From contig NW_024043372.1 in NCBI RefSeq assembly GCF_014851395.1, forward strand, positions 16,353,665 to 16,417,664: 64,000 bases of DNA. The letters run 5' to 3'. The stretch comes from Micropterus salmoides (Eukaryota; Chordata; Actinopteri; Centrarchiformes; Centrarchidae). A program made the position numbers and the translations under genes. How positions within the stretch are numbered: position 1 is the first letter of the stretch; each line of letters begins with the position of its first letter. The notes under the pieces were generated by a model. That model saw only the letters and a list, made by a program, of their open reading frames with translations. It was not told where the DNA came from and ran no database searches. This document shows, piece by piece, positions 49,734-62,999 of the stretch.

Positions 49734-50936
49734 GTAAGTTTGGTATTCACCTTTTACACTGTAAAGCAATTCCCCGCCTGTATGGCACTACAACGCGTTA
49801 TGTGTGCACTGTCAGTGCCTAAAATGCACACAAATTAGATCAGGGTTTCTGTATGCCTTGTTAACTACTTTAGGTTTTTACTGTTTCATAACATGTGGTA
49901 AAAGTTTAGGATTACAGTAGGCCTATATGTCATTTATTTTTTGTTTTAAAGATAAAATGTCTGCATGTCATGTAGAATGCTTATGTTAAGGTCAATCATA
50001 AAAGGTAAAATGCTTAAAATGGGTGGAAGCAGACTGACTTGTAATTTATTTTTACATGAATCTGCAGCGTTACTTAGGAGTTTTAAATTTATTCCTCCCT
50101 TGCTTGTGTAACACAGTTACCAAAATATTAACAGTCTGTGTGGTTCTTCTATAGATGAGACAGAGAGTGGTGATAAAGCCAGCCTCAGTCTAACCTTCCA
50201 GTTTCTGCAAGAACGTGGCCAGAGTATCCAGGTCCTCCAGTCTTCTCTGTGGATCTACGCTCGCTCCTCTGAGGACCCTCACAGAGACTCTCGGCTTGCC
50301 GCCCGGGTTTTCCTCTTTGCAGATAATGGGGTGTCAGGCGCAAACCGCACCCTGGTGATAGAAAAGATGCTGGAGGTCCAGGAGAGTAACTGGCACACCT
50401 TCCCCATCACTCACACCCTGCAGGCCTTCCTGGATGGTGGCCAGCACCGGCTGCAGCTGGAGGTCAGCTGCTATGAGGATGGGAAGAACCTTTGCTCCCT
50501 GGGTGGCTCTGCTGGCACTTCCAACCAGCCCTTCCTCGTGGCCCAGGTGCGTCTCCGTGATGACCACTCCAAACACTTAATCAGGAAGCGTTCACTGCGT
50601 TGTGGTGATGAAGTAACCGTGTGCTGCAAGAGAGACTTCTACATCAAGTTCAAAGATATCCAGTGGCATGACTGGATCATTGCACCTGAAGGCTACCATA
50701 TGAACTACTGCATGGGTCAGTGTCCCCAACACCTGTCTGGCTCCCCAGGCATAGCATCCTCATTCCATGCCACTGTCTTCAGTCAGCTGAAAGTCAATGG
50801 CATTAACACGGCTGCATCGTCATGTTGTGTTCCCACTGAGCGTCGGCCACTCTCCATGGTGTACTTCAACTCTCAGCATAGTATTGTCAAAACGGACGTC
50901 CCTGATATGATAGTGGAGTCCTGTGGATGTACATAA
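49391..50936 (+). CDS. inhbc: Inhibin/activin beta C/E-type subunit precursor, 374 aa, two exons
   Basis: Exons 49391-49733 and 50155-50936 join across a GTAAGT...TTCTATAG intron and encode a secreted TGF-beta-family precursor. Residues 1 to about 25 form a hydrophobic signal peptide. The prodomain has Cys29 and Cys32, and N-glycosylation sequons at N65 and N115. A dibasic processing site (HLIRKR) precedes the mature chain, SLRCGDEVTVCCKRDFYIKF onward. The mature domain has nine cysteines including the paired CC motifs and the terminal ESCGCT. IQWHDWIIAPEGYHMNYCMG, TERRPLSMVYF and VKTDVPDMIVESCGC fit human INHBC better than INHBA or INHBB. Mammalian INHBC and INHBE are adjacent; only one such gene is visible here. 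The ligand is expected to form disulfide-linked dimers and signal through activin-type serine/threonine kinase receptors. An upstream in-frame ATG at 49202 is rejected because it lacks a signal sequence. Confidence 0.92.
49734..50154 (+). other. inhbc intron
   Basis: A 421-bp GT/AG intron with a pyrimidine-rich acceptor (GTTCTTCTATAG). The one-intron structure is typical of inhibin beta genes. Nothing else was recognised in it. Confidence 0.85.
50155..50936 (+). CDS. inhbc: inhbc exon 2 (rest of prodomain and mature ligand)
   Basis: 782 nt: two bases complete Asn115, then 259 codons and TAA. It holds LSLTFQFLQERGQSIQVLQS, SLWIYARS, another NRT sequon, the RKR cleavage site and the entire nine-cysteine growth-factor domain. 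Confidence 0.94.
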
Positions 50937-51618
50937 AGGAGAGAATATGAAAGACATGGTATAGTTAACATAGGTTTGTTTTAGCAGAGGAAACTAAAAA
51001 GACTGATGTGTGTATTGTAGACAGAAAGATACAAACACACATGAACACAGGAGTTAATAATGGAAGTATTTCTTTGTGTTTAGATTACATTCGGGAACAA
51101 GTAGGCACAAAGAAAAAAACAATTTTATAGGATAAACTTTTCCCGCAGCACTCAGGCATATTCTAACAAGAATATATGAAAATTTCAAGATTTAAATCAG
51201 TAGAATCTTTTGCATTATATATTAGGAAATAGAAAGTGAGCAACCTTAACATATGACAGACTCAGCACAGGAGGAAGGAGTGATATTAATGTAAAACATT
51301 TATAGTGGTGACAAGTAGATTAGGCCATGGCTGACTGAAGGCGCGCTTATATTAAATAGTTTTTTTACGGAGGTCACAACAAACACAAAGAAATCCTTCA
51401 CTGTGGTGTAAAATTTAAAGTTGCAATCTTTTTTCATTTTCGTGAAATGTAGGTTATTTATTATGTATTGCACAATTGCTGCTGGGATTCAATTCAACGT
51501 AAAATGTTTTATGGATCTCAGGAAATTGGGAGCAGAACTGTTAGCACTTCTAACTCTTTCAAAACATTGGCTACAGTATGTTTTCAGGATGTTTCATGTA
51601 ATGGTCACAGTGTCCACA

Positions 51619-51660
<42 letters not shown>

Positions 51661-53560
51661 TTTTATACTATTTTAATACTAATTTATAGAACTGTTATAT
51701 TTCTATGGCTTATTTGCACCTTTTCTTAGCCTAACTAAATGTTGCCATTTTAAAGCAAGGCAATGAACAAGATCCTTGATTTAAAGTGTGCCTTCTTCAT
51801 TAACTCGTGATGACAAAATGCAACTTGGACATTGAGTATCAAGTCATCATGGTCTAAATACCAAAGACAATCTATTGAGTATATCACTTCAATTTCATTA
51901 CTGACTGATGGAGTCTTTTTATGTGGACCTGTGACACAATGTTCATATGGACACTTATTTGTATTCTGATAGTATGACTTTCTTTCTACATCCAGCAAAC
52001 ATTTTTATTTTATTGAGAAGTTTCAGTAAGAAGCAGTTTTAATTACAGTGCAAGAAAACACAACTGATGCGGTTTGAACAGGTACAATCTGCCCTGAGTC
52101 CATGTCTTTTTCAGAGTACAGCCGATGCTGCATGCAGGTTGAAATATGTTTGATCAGCATCTCCACTGTATTATTTACACAAGCCTGCTAATCAGTTGGG
52201 TAACTATGAACCCAAGGTCATTTCTCAGCAGCATGAGCAAACATTTAGCTATTGCTTCAGTGTCAGGTAATGTGAAGGTCTGTGAGGCAGGTGGGTCAAT
52301 GAGCATGTGCTGTTGCACGTTGGCATTTATAGCTCTCAAAGTCTAAAGTTTTTTGGCATGATGTAAAATTAGAGGCTTTCCAGCTAAAGGCAATCTGGTA
52401 ATATTTTGAGTGGATTTTGAAAACATTTTCCTTGTATCCCAATTGCACAATTTATAGTTCAATAATTTATAATGCTAACTTTGTTTTGATTATGTATAGT
52501 ACTACATCCATACAGGGAAAAAGGCCAAGTGAAGTATACTACTTCACTCACAGCTGGATGCTGCTCTCAAAACAAAGAAGCATAGTTCAATTCTTGGAAA
52601 AAATGCACTAAGCCACTTTTCACTGAGGTTTTCACATTTTAAATTGGCAGTAGTGTTACATGCCTTGTGTCATGTCATATTTGAAAGAATAATATAGTAC
52701 AATAATTTCTTGTCTACCAAGTATTACACTGCTAGTGTACACTTAAATAAGTATACGGTATAGATTTGAGACCCAGGCCTTGTCTACTTCTCGCCTTTGT
52801 TTACACCCATCAGTGTAAAAGTCAAAGACCTTTTTGGCTTTCTGGATGATGTTTCAAGGGTATGTCCTTACTGTGTTGGTAAACTGTATAGCTTAAGGAC
52901 TTGTGTTATACTTCCATCATAAGCAGGAAACATTTTCAGGCAATAAGTTGGGGCATTTGTCTTTACATTTTGTCCAAATAGCCCACAGACATGTTTTGCC
53001 TCTCTCTGTTGCCTTTAAAAGCTGCACTTGTATTATTTCTTCAGAGTTCAAATCTGTGTAAAACAATTCTAATGCTAAAGTTTATTGTTTATTTTATCTT
53101 GTCAGCACCCCCTGTCCCAGGACTCAATGTGACATTGAGGTGCCATCATAACATAACTAACATAACTTACTAAGCACTTTATCTGCCTACTGTACTTTTA
53201 GAGCAAATATTGGGTCTACTACTTATAACTCAGGTGGGCTCAACCTAGAAAATGTAAATAGGCCTACAGAAAGCAAATGTCAATCAGCTTATTTTCTTAA
53301 GCTCTAGTCGTGCTTAAATATGCAGCAATGCGTGTGTTTGCAGAGCACACAGATGATACAGGAATTTCTATATACTGTAACTGGTGGAAATGGAGCCAGG
53401 ATTTCAATTTTGTGTATAATTATTGTCTTCATTTTTATATCATATATGCATAATGAATGATTTGTAATGGCAATTCAATGTAAAGCATGTGTCATAATGT
53501 GCTGAAATGACATGATTGCAGTTTAAGTACATTTTTAATAAATAAATACATATTTTAAAT
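50937..53560 (+). other. Probable inhbc 3' UTR / downstream region
   Basis: AT-rich DNA without recognisable coding content. The first clear poly-A signals I found are the overlapping AATAAATAAATA motifs near 53538, which would give a 3' UTR of about 2.6 kb. This end point is a guess. Confidence 0.35.
51619..51656. repeat. (AT)n microsatellite
   Basis: About 19 AT units downstream of the inhbc stop codon. Confidence 0.97.
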
Positions 53561-56500
53561 CAACCTAGTTATTTCCGTTAATGTTTTTTTTATCATTGTA
53601 TCTCTTTAGCCACAATGACAACACACTGCGCCTTACAACAGAAAGAATAATAATCATTATTAAAACATATAGGCCTACAACCTGCACTACTTTTCAGTCT
53701 AACAGTGGAAATACGTTTTGATTTAGAAAATGTTAGAATTTCCCCGTCAGCGCTCTTAACAATGCATTGTTTTTTTCACAAGCACAAGGATAAAACATTG
53801 TCATGGCACATGTGTTGATTGCACAGATTAAAATACATTGTTAAAATAATTCTTTGCATTTGAAAACACATTCATCAAACAAGTTACCCGCCATGTAATC
53901 ACACTGCCACTGTCTGTAAGGCAAAGGGTGTGTTTGCTCATACAAATAGTAGAAGTGGCTTTATGGACTGTCTGTATTTGTTGTGTAAACAGTTGTCACA
54001 TTCCCTTGGCATGTTGTCACATAATGCATTTGCATCTGGGACTGATCACAATCTAAAGCTGAGGTAATAGAATATACTGTAAGTAAATAATCCATTTTTA
54101 GAAAGAAACAATAAAGCTTCTATTTTACTTTTGATTTTGGCAAGCTAATGAACTGTAAAAAGGCACTAAGCAAGAGCGAGTGTGTGTCCTGCTGCTTTTG
54201 TATGATATCAATACAGTAGCACACCACAACACATCATTATATGGTGAACCATGATTGCACACTCGCCTGTAAATGTTTCTATGTGTAAGATATGGATAAG
54301 ATACACACACTCGAGCATATACATATGCACAAACAACTGTAATATGTTTTTAAACCATCACAACAGTGAACGTCCTAAAGATCAACTGCCTTTCAAAAAC
54401 AGTAGGCCCTCCTGCCAAAATGTGCCAACTCCCCTTCTTCAGCCAACAGCGGTACTGATGTTGCACCATCCAAAATGGACTATAATCAGTGTCTGAGGGT
54501 AGTCTGGCACTAAAACAGTATTTTAGATTGTATAAGTTGTTTATTCATATTCCTGTCCAAGTTCCTGGTAGTCTAATGTTGTAAGGTCATCAATGAATAT
54601 TGCCCCAAAGTGGTTATTCCTTTTAGTGGACAGTGTCATGGATAGCAATATCCATAAGAAGAAGTAAACAACATAGACTCTAGGTTACCTCTGTTGTTGT
54701 GAATTACATGGTGCAAAGCTCTGTCACTGGTACATGGAGTCAACCAAGGCAAGCCAATCATAACCTTTTCCTCACGTACAATCATAACCTGGTTTTAGAA
54801 GATTCCAGAGCACATCTGTGTTTTATGATCAAGCACATGCAATACATAAAATCAGCAGATTATGTTGAACAGTGTTAATCAGCTAGGGAAATTCAAGTGG
54901 AGTAATACCTCAACATCTTACATCCACCTGACATCCAGCATCATAAACGTAGGTGTTAGGTGTATCGTGTTGGCCTCACATGATTAATTTGATATCAGGC
55001 TGCAATGAGTCAGCGACTTGTGTAACACCTTCATCACACCTATAAGATTAGTAAGCAATAATGTGACATCATACATGACATACTGTACCTCATCTACATT
55101 CGACCTACTAATCTCTCTGGACTGAATCTCCATTCTAAATCAATATTCAATGTTGTCTCCTCTCAGTTGCTTGAAGGATGAATATGTTAATAGTTCAAGA
55201 TTTTGATTTTGTAGCTGGACTGAAAAATTAAGTAACAAATTCTCACTTTTCAGAGATAATTAGCTTTAGTGTCCTTTTAGCATTCAGGATTTCTTATACG
55301 TACAGTAAGGGCAAGGGTCGGTGAATGTCAGCTATAGCTCACGCCGTTCATCCATTACTGGTCAGAAAACTTATTTCACTGAGGCCTTCAGGTCTGATAT
55401 AGTCCAGGTATTAGCCACCCCCTTTTGGGGTGTTAGTGAACTGCCTAAAAGGAATTAGTTTCAATACATTCTTGTCTCTTTAATAGAACAAGATCAGTGT
55501 AAATTCCCGGGTAGTTACCAAATGACGAATAAGGAACTTATCGGAAACTAACTGCTAACTAATGAATAGCAGATCTGGCTTTTTAGTTCACCAGCTAGTC
55601 ACTAACTTTGTCTGTTTATAGTTTCTGAATAAGCCTGAAAGAACTCTACAGTAGCCTACATAAGTTACTTTCGACTGCTCGATACACCCTAACCATTTCC
55701 TTCAAAGGGCACACCCTAATAAGACAGTGTTTTTTGAACTGAAGGTTAAGGAGCTGAATTGTTGGATCCACCACAGCATTGCTAAAAGTTCCTGCTCCTA
55801 GCACCACACCCCTACACGCAAACCAATGGAGCAATCATCTTCAAAAATGGCTGAGGTGCCCAACAGTGTGGCAGGCCTACACTTTGACAAGCAAACAACA
55901 GATTTGGATCCACTTGTTGGGCACATTTTTAGAAGCAATTTGAAAGAGCCTTTGGAATGGCACAACTTGTATTTGGATGGGATGTAGAAGTTAAAGAAGG
56001 CAGCCTCTGAAGTGGAGCAGAAACAATTTATAAATGGTCAGTTCACTCAGTTCACAAAGGTGGCTGTTTTTTAAGATATCCTCCCTTTTCTGTCAACACT
56101 CTTATACAATCAAAGTGTATGGGATTTTCTTTGTGGTGTTAAAAGCATTTTTTTTATTACAAAACTCAGCTAAACTCACCTCCAAATATTATGTCCTGGA
56201 TACTAAGGATATTTCCTAGACATTGATGTAGTTTTGATTATCTACTTTCTACTTAAGAAATAGCCCCACTAGTTTTCATTGGGAACTATTTTAAATAAGC
56301 TAAAAGTAGTGAAAATGCTCGACAGTGATGTTGGTAGATTATTATTATTAGTAACCAGGCCATTGTTTCTGGAAAAATACATTGATGTTCATTTCTAGAA
56401 ACACTTTTTCTAATGCTTTGAGTGACACAAGGAGATTTCCATTTACCTCCATTGTATTTGGGTGTTGGCAGATTTTATAGCAAGAGATATCTTAAAACTA

Positions 56501-59500
56501 CAACTTGAGCAAATAAATCAAGACTATCTGCCTGGTTAAATACCCCAAGGGGTAAGTGATTAAATGTTTTTGTGATGTGGATGAAGTGACCCTTTAACTG
56601 TCCTCTGCTCACTGGTTCTGGATGGTGTAATCTGTGTTTTTACATTTATTGCAGCTTGCAAATGTGTAGATGGGCAGTGAGAGGTTGCAGGATAACAAAA
56701 GTTCAACCCAATATCTGCAGGTCTGACAACTCCAAACATCTAAAACTGAATGATGACATAATGTCATATCCCTCATTGTGATGGACGCCACCAAAGCTCA
56801 TGAAGAAAAGTGGCCTTTTGTTTATGTTAGGAGAAAAACATCGAGGAAAAAGGCTGAGTGTTTGCCTGCATGTATAATGAGTAGAAGCATGAAAACATTT
56901 CTGTGTTAACATGTGAGCAGGTGAGTAGTCTTTGGCAAAAGAAAATAATTGCAATGGTCCCACTGATGGAAAGTAGATAACTGACCTACTCTGGGAAAAA
57001 TAAAAGCCTACTGACTCACTGATTTACTGACACAGTGACCCACAGACCCACTGTTTGCTGTGCGCTACTAAAACCCTAATCCTTCACTCCACTCACAATC
57101 CCACAAATCCCCTGGGGAGGTTTAAAGTGTCAGTCAGACTTGTCCCCTGCTGTGTCATGACAGGACAACCTGGGAGGAAGCTGCTCTCACACTCTCTCCT
57201 TTCCCCCACAAGTCCTCAGGTAAACCATAAACAAGTGTTATGTTGGATGTTTAGATTAGTGCACAAACATGCAGTGATGATTATTTTCCATATAGTCATA
57301 ATGTTATGACATATGTTCAGGGGTTTATGCTATGTACATTATGTACAACAAATAAGGAAAATTCTTAAAAAGTGAGGCTGGTTTTGGTTGCATAAGTACT
57401 GTCAGGCTTGCTGTTGACTCAGTCAAATCAAATGTCTAAGCAGAGGACAGATCAATTATTCAATTAGCAATCTAAGATGTAGGCTAGACAACTGGATGAA
57501 CCTGTACAATGCACTGTACACAAATTAATAAAATATATCTGACTGCTGAGATATTTCCACCTATATATCTGTATGGCGGTCTCAAATGTGAGACAATGCT
57601 TTTATTTAGTTTGAATATTTGTGTTTCATGTCATCAACATTTACAGGGCAGTGTTAAAGTTATACTGTACTTTATATATCCAACTTGTAAAAGGGTAGAA
57701 TTTATAGAAAACATAATGTGATAGAGAATATATTATTAACTTATATATAGATTAGAGTAGTAAATAATAAATAATTATATAGACTATAATTAAAGAAAGC
57801 CTGCATTATAGCAATATGTATTTGGTTGGCCTCACTTATCTATTAGGTGTCACAATCTGCTATTTGTTTAGAAATTCACCCTCTTTTACATCTTAAGAAC
57901 CATTTCAAAGGGCCAAGATCTGTAATGGTGTTTGCATTCTTGGAACGTGGCACAAATAACCTTTAAATCCACAGGATGATCTCATTACGACAGACCTACT
58001 TACCTGTTAAATCGCTATGTGTTACATCAGAAGTGCCTTGTTACAGAACAACATCCGGCACCCTTAAAATTAAGTCAGGTAGAGCTTTACATTTGACTTA
58101 GTGTCCAGTGTTAAAGGGGTCATTTTATAATAGTCTTCTACGGATAAATTAAGTTCTAAAAATAAGAAAATTCAGCATAGTATAAAAAATTATTATAATG
58201 GAAATAAAATCTATATATTGGAATATGTCATATATACACATCACTTTGTCAAATAAGGATTGTAGCAACTTCAAGAAAACCTGTCACGTGAAATCATGGA
58301 TCATAGTTTGCACTCAGCATGGCAAATACTGCCTGTCAAAAAAAAACAAATTTCACATAACTCTTCAAAAAAAGAAGAAAAAAATAATAAAATATATATA
58401 CATATATATATATATATAGTAGAAATAACACATTCATGATTTCACCTGTTGCATTATCCTAAAATCTAATTTGTGTCAATATATCTACCAATATATCTGT
58501 CGTCATTGTTGCTAGCTAACAGAAACATAACTACACATTTAACCATCCATCCTTCCATGATCAACCGCTTATCCTGCGTACAGGGTCGCGGGGTACACAT
58601 TTAACATGAACGGTTATTATTAATAAATATAAAATTTTTGCTAATAGCCAGAAATAATATTGAAATTTTTCTTTTTTATTAAATGTATTAGGTAGCCAGT
58701 CTACCAAGGCCTACCAAGCATTTGTAAGTACATTTGCTGTCAATGTTTACAAAACTCAGCATCAGACTCAAACCACCACCGCTTTTGCCACTTGGTGGCA
58801 TTGTTTAAGTAATGAGCTTTAGGGTTACTTTACTACAGTGAAAAATCCAATTAAATTGGCTCCTGCTTTATGTGATCGTGCCATTTTCTCTGTCACGTTT
58901 ACATTGAGGGATTGAGGGACTGCACAGTAAAGATAATTTTATAACAATCAATGTGTACCATGTACAAGAATTGAATATAAGGAAAAGAAACATTTTCCAT
59001 CTTGGGGGTCCAAAATAGTCAAAACATGCCATATCTGGACAAACATTTATCTGAGGTGTCATGAACGTCAAATCAGCTACATGCTTATCACAGTTCTAAG
59101 ACAGTCAGAAAAGAGAGGGTTGTTAACATTGTGACTGCTGTTATGATTTTTCACAGCAGAGGGCACTAAACATACTATTTGGATATATGCATCTGAGAAA
59201 ATTGTTGGTGATAAAGCTGAAGATGACATCTATTGTTGTGGACATTAAGTTCCACATAATATCAAACATTTCTCACATACTGTGTATGGATAGTAATGTG
59301 GTGACTGAACTCTTTACTGACAGGACCACTTACAATCACATGTCAAACAGCATTGTTACACAGCATCCATATTTCACAAGTAGCCTATTCTTGCCTATTG
59401 ATCAGAAATACACCTGATGTTTAGGAATGCTGATGCAAGTGCAGGTAATGACACTGGCCACGAGGCACGTTTTAAAATGAGAATGAAAAGAGACCCAAAA

Positions 59501-60870
59501 CTCCTGTACCAACCATTTTTTTACCACTGTGAATTGTACGTGTAGTGGCAAAAGTATCCTTAGATAAACAACATAAACCTACTTTGACCTACTTAGACTT
59601 ATTTCTGGGTTATAATACTGTGAAATACATTAAAAAAGGTGATTTGGGTCTACATGAAACTCAATGACTTGTTCCCGAAGGTGTCATGAGGATATCAATG
59701 TAATAGTAGTCCGTACAGGCATGCCAAACTCGGATTTTCTACTCAAACATGTTGACTTTCATTTACTAGTGGTTAGGCAGTAGCATCTGACTTCAAAGTT
59801 ACTGCTTGTTGAAAACTTAACTGGATAATGTTTCTGGGGTCTGGTCATAAAGAAGGGAGAGACGTTTTCTAGATCAATGGAGATCAAGAGGCTCTGACAG
59901 TTTGAATACACTATTTCCCTGAAAAGTGGCCTTGCAAATATCTCTTTTGAAGTTCACATAATCCTGTAGAAATAGCCATTGTCCTGAGTTGACCATTGAG
60001 TCAGAGGGCTTTTAATATGTTTGGAGAAAGTTAAGAGTCAAAGATGCCAGTGTACTGTAGGAAGTGCTTACAAGTAAACTATTTTGAGAGACTGAATACC
60101 TAGGCTTTAGACTGAAGGTGCAGAAGCTTACTGAAATACTACTTTTGCCTTGTAAGAAAAGTCCAAACCATCCAGGTTTCAATTTGAGTGGTTGGATCAA
60201 ACAACTGAATTCCTACCCATGAGCAGGTTTTGGAATATTTGCCTACTCTCAAAAGAATGAAAACCTAACTTACAGTATCTCCAGCTAGAAAACCAATGCA
60301 GGATACTAAGAATGCTTGTTAAGCTTAAGCCTAAGGGAAGTCAGAGTTGGTGCCTGAGTCTCTTGTGTAAATATATCAACAAACACTAAAGACAGGTTTA
60401 TGGTACTTGGAGCTAACAGTACTTAGCTGATAGCTCAGGCTTTTGATTGCAGCCAGTTTGAAGAGACAGTCCCACATTGTAGATTGTCTTTGGCATCAAA
60501 ATGTGAATAAAACAGTTTTAAAACAGCAACAGATTTATGCCTCCATTCCCAAGCAACACGTGGCTGCCACTTGGAGACACAATAAGAAGAGGATACATAA
60601 ACAAGGTTTACAAAGAAAAGGGTATACCTGATGACTTGAACTGATGCACCAGCAGGGAAAGTGTTCTACTGTGATTATACTAGGTACTAACTTGCGAGAT
60701 GTCTTAACTGTAAATGTGGCTTCTGATAAAATGGCTATTTACAATTTATAGATAAGGTTGCAAACAATCTAATAAAGAAAACTAAAACAAGCACAATAGA
60801 CAAATGTACACTGTCACTGCTTGTTTCTTGCATTTCTTTAGATCTTGGACATTTTGACCAAGGAATTTTT
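53561..60870. other. Gene-poor intergenic DNA
   Basis: No exon-like, RNA-like or transposase-like sequence was recognised apart from a (TA)n run at about 58395-58420 and a short repeat fragment at 58542-58596. Confidence 0.6.
58542..58596. repeat. Short fish retroelement fragment
   Basis: ACCATCCATCCTTCCATGAT, then CAACCGCTTATCCTG and GGGTCGCGGGG, is a word order seen in a common fish repeat. It is too short to classify. Confidence 0.45.
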
Positions 60871-60871
60871 A

Positions 60872-62004
60872 ATTTTGCTCACCAAAAGAGTTTTTCTGAC
60901 ATGGTGACCACCTGTGACTGCTTGATGGGCATACATACCTTGCTTTACCGTCTCGCCAAAAGTCAGAGAAGCACCAAATTGTCTTGGCAATATGTGGGAA
61001 AATAAGTGGTCCAGAAACATCCACCAAAACTTTCCTGATTTAGAAGGAAGAACATAAAGCAACATAAAGAAGAGCATAAACATGCATTTTATATTTCAGA
61101 TGTACCCAACACCCCAGAGAGCCAAAATGGCTTAGTCCAACAATGGCTGAAAACTGACATGCCACAAGTACACTTGTCTGATCCCAGGAGGCAACACTGG
61201 CCCAAACCTAGTCCAAGTGTTCCTGTAGAGAGTTCATTTACAGTTTGGGACGATTTCGTCACAAGCCTGTACCCCCAAAATCTTGCCAAATCTGGCGCCA
61301 GTATTCACTATGTGTCTGAGTTGGCTGGTTGTCAAGTGAAGAAATCAGTCAAGTGTACCAGCAATCAGCACAACTCAAGTAGATACTTGGTAAGACATGC
61401 TGTTAGTCAAAAAATGTTATTGAAGATTGACATTGCAGGTCAACAACCAACTTCTATAATTCCCACATTGGGCAGACGTCAAGCTGACAGGATTAGTAGC
61501 TTTTAGAAATGCTGTGGCCCTATAGTGGTATAGTGTTTGAATTTACATCATGCTCAACTTCAAATGCACCACATCTATGTAAACAGAGTGTGTCCAGCGC
61601 TATGCCACTGTTATGGCAATGTCATTTTCATTTGTAAACACATTATTTGTACAACTGACTTTGACAATTTGACTAAATAAGGAGAACAAAGGTGATCAAA
61701 GAATAACAAAATGGTAGTACATAAAAAAGTGGGAAGACTACAATGTGCCTCCTCCAGTACAGATGGAGTTGCCTGCCACTTATCTAGAACTGACAGCATG
61801 AAGCTGCACATTTAACATCTACAGAGATTCCGCTATACATACACCCTTACCAAACAGTTGGAGTCAGTGAAGGATATGATTCCCTGCTAACTTCCCACTC
61901 TATTTTGTTTGGCCAAGCACCTGGCCAAATGCTGTCAGGACTAAAATGCTGCAGTGGCAGGTAAATGTTTTGTCTCTGTGTCACCTGGGTACCCCGCTAT
62001 ACTC
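60872..62004. repeat. Tandem duplication, unit 1 (~1.13 kb)
   Basis: It runs from TTTTGCTCACCAAAAGAG to CTGTGTCACCTGGGTACC. Long stretches repeat in the same order in the next unit, for example CACTTGTCTGATCCCAGGAG and TGTCCAGCGCTATGCCACTG. Short open frames inside resemble no family I know. Confidence 0.8.
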
Positions 62005-62980
62005 ATTTTGCTCACCAGAAGGGAGTTTTTCTGACATATTGACCACCTGTGACTACACAATGGACATACATACCTTGCTTGAGCGTCTTTCCAAAATTCA
62101 GAGAAGCACCAATTGTCTTGTCAATATGAGGGGGAAAAGGACTGGAGGCACCAGGAGAAGGAACCTTGGACAAGTGGTCCAGAAACATCCACCAAGACTT
62201 TCCTGAATTAGTTTGAGGCACTGCAATAGTCAAAACAAGGAGAACATAAACATGCATTTTATGTACCCAACAACCCAGACAGCCAAAATGGCTTGGTCCA
62301 ACAATGGCTGAAAACTGACATGCCTGAATCATCACAAGTATACTTGTCTGATCCCGGGAGGCAACACTGGCCCAAACCCAGTCCAAGTGTTCCTGTGGAG
62401 AGTTCATTTACAGCCTAAATTGTCCCAAGCCTGCACCCCCAAAATCTTGCCAAATCTGGCACCATGTGTCTGAGTTGGCTGGTTGAGTTCAGGCACTGCA
62501 GAATTCAGTCAAGTGTACCAGCAATCAGCACAACTCAAGTAGATACTTGGCAAGACATGCTGTTAGTCCAGTAAGTGTGTCCAGCGCTATGCCACTGTTA
62601 TGGCAATGTCATTTTTATTTGTAACCACATTATTTGTACGACTGACTTTGACTGAATTTTGACAAGGAGAACAAAGGTGACCAAAGAATAACAAAATGGT
62701 AGAACATAAATAAGTGGGAAGACTACAATGTGCCTCCTCCAATAAAGATGGAATTGCCTGCCACTCATCTATAACTAAGAGCGTGGAGCTGCACATTTAA
62801 CATCTACAGAGATCCAGCTATACATGCACCCTTACCAAACAGTGACGGATATGATTCCTTGCTATAGCTTCCTACTCAATTGTGTTTGGCCAAGCACCTG
62901 GCCAAGTGCTGTCAGGAATAAAGTGCTGCAGTGGCAGGCAAATGTTTTGTCCCTGTGTCACCTGGGTACCCAATACTCTG
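62005..62980. repeat. Tandem duplication, unit 2 (~0.98 kb)
   Basis: A second copy in the same orientation with many substitutions and indels. It lacks the segment equivalent to about 61407-61585. Confidence 0.8.
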
Positions 62981-62999
62981 ACCACAAAATTGTCAACTG

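Noticed and set aside
61159..61506. 115-codon frame in the tandem duplication
   Set aside because: The second copy breaks the frame and no domain is recognisable.
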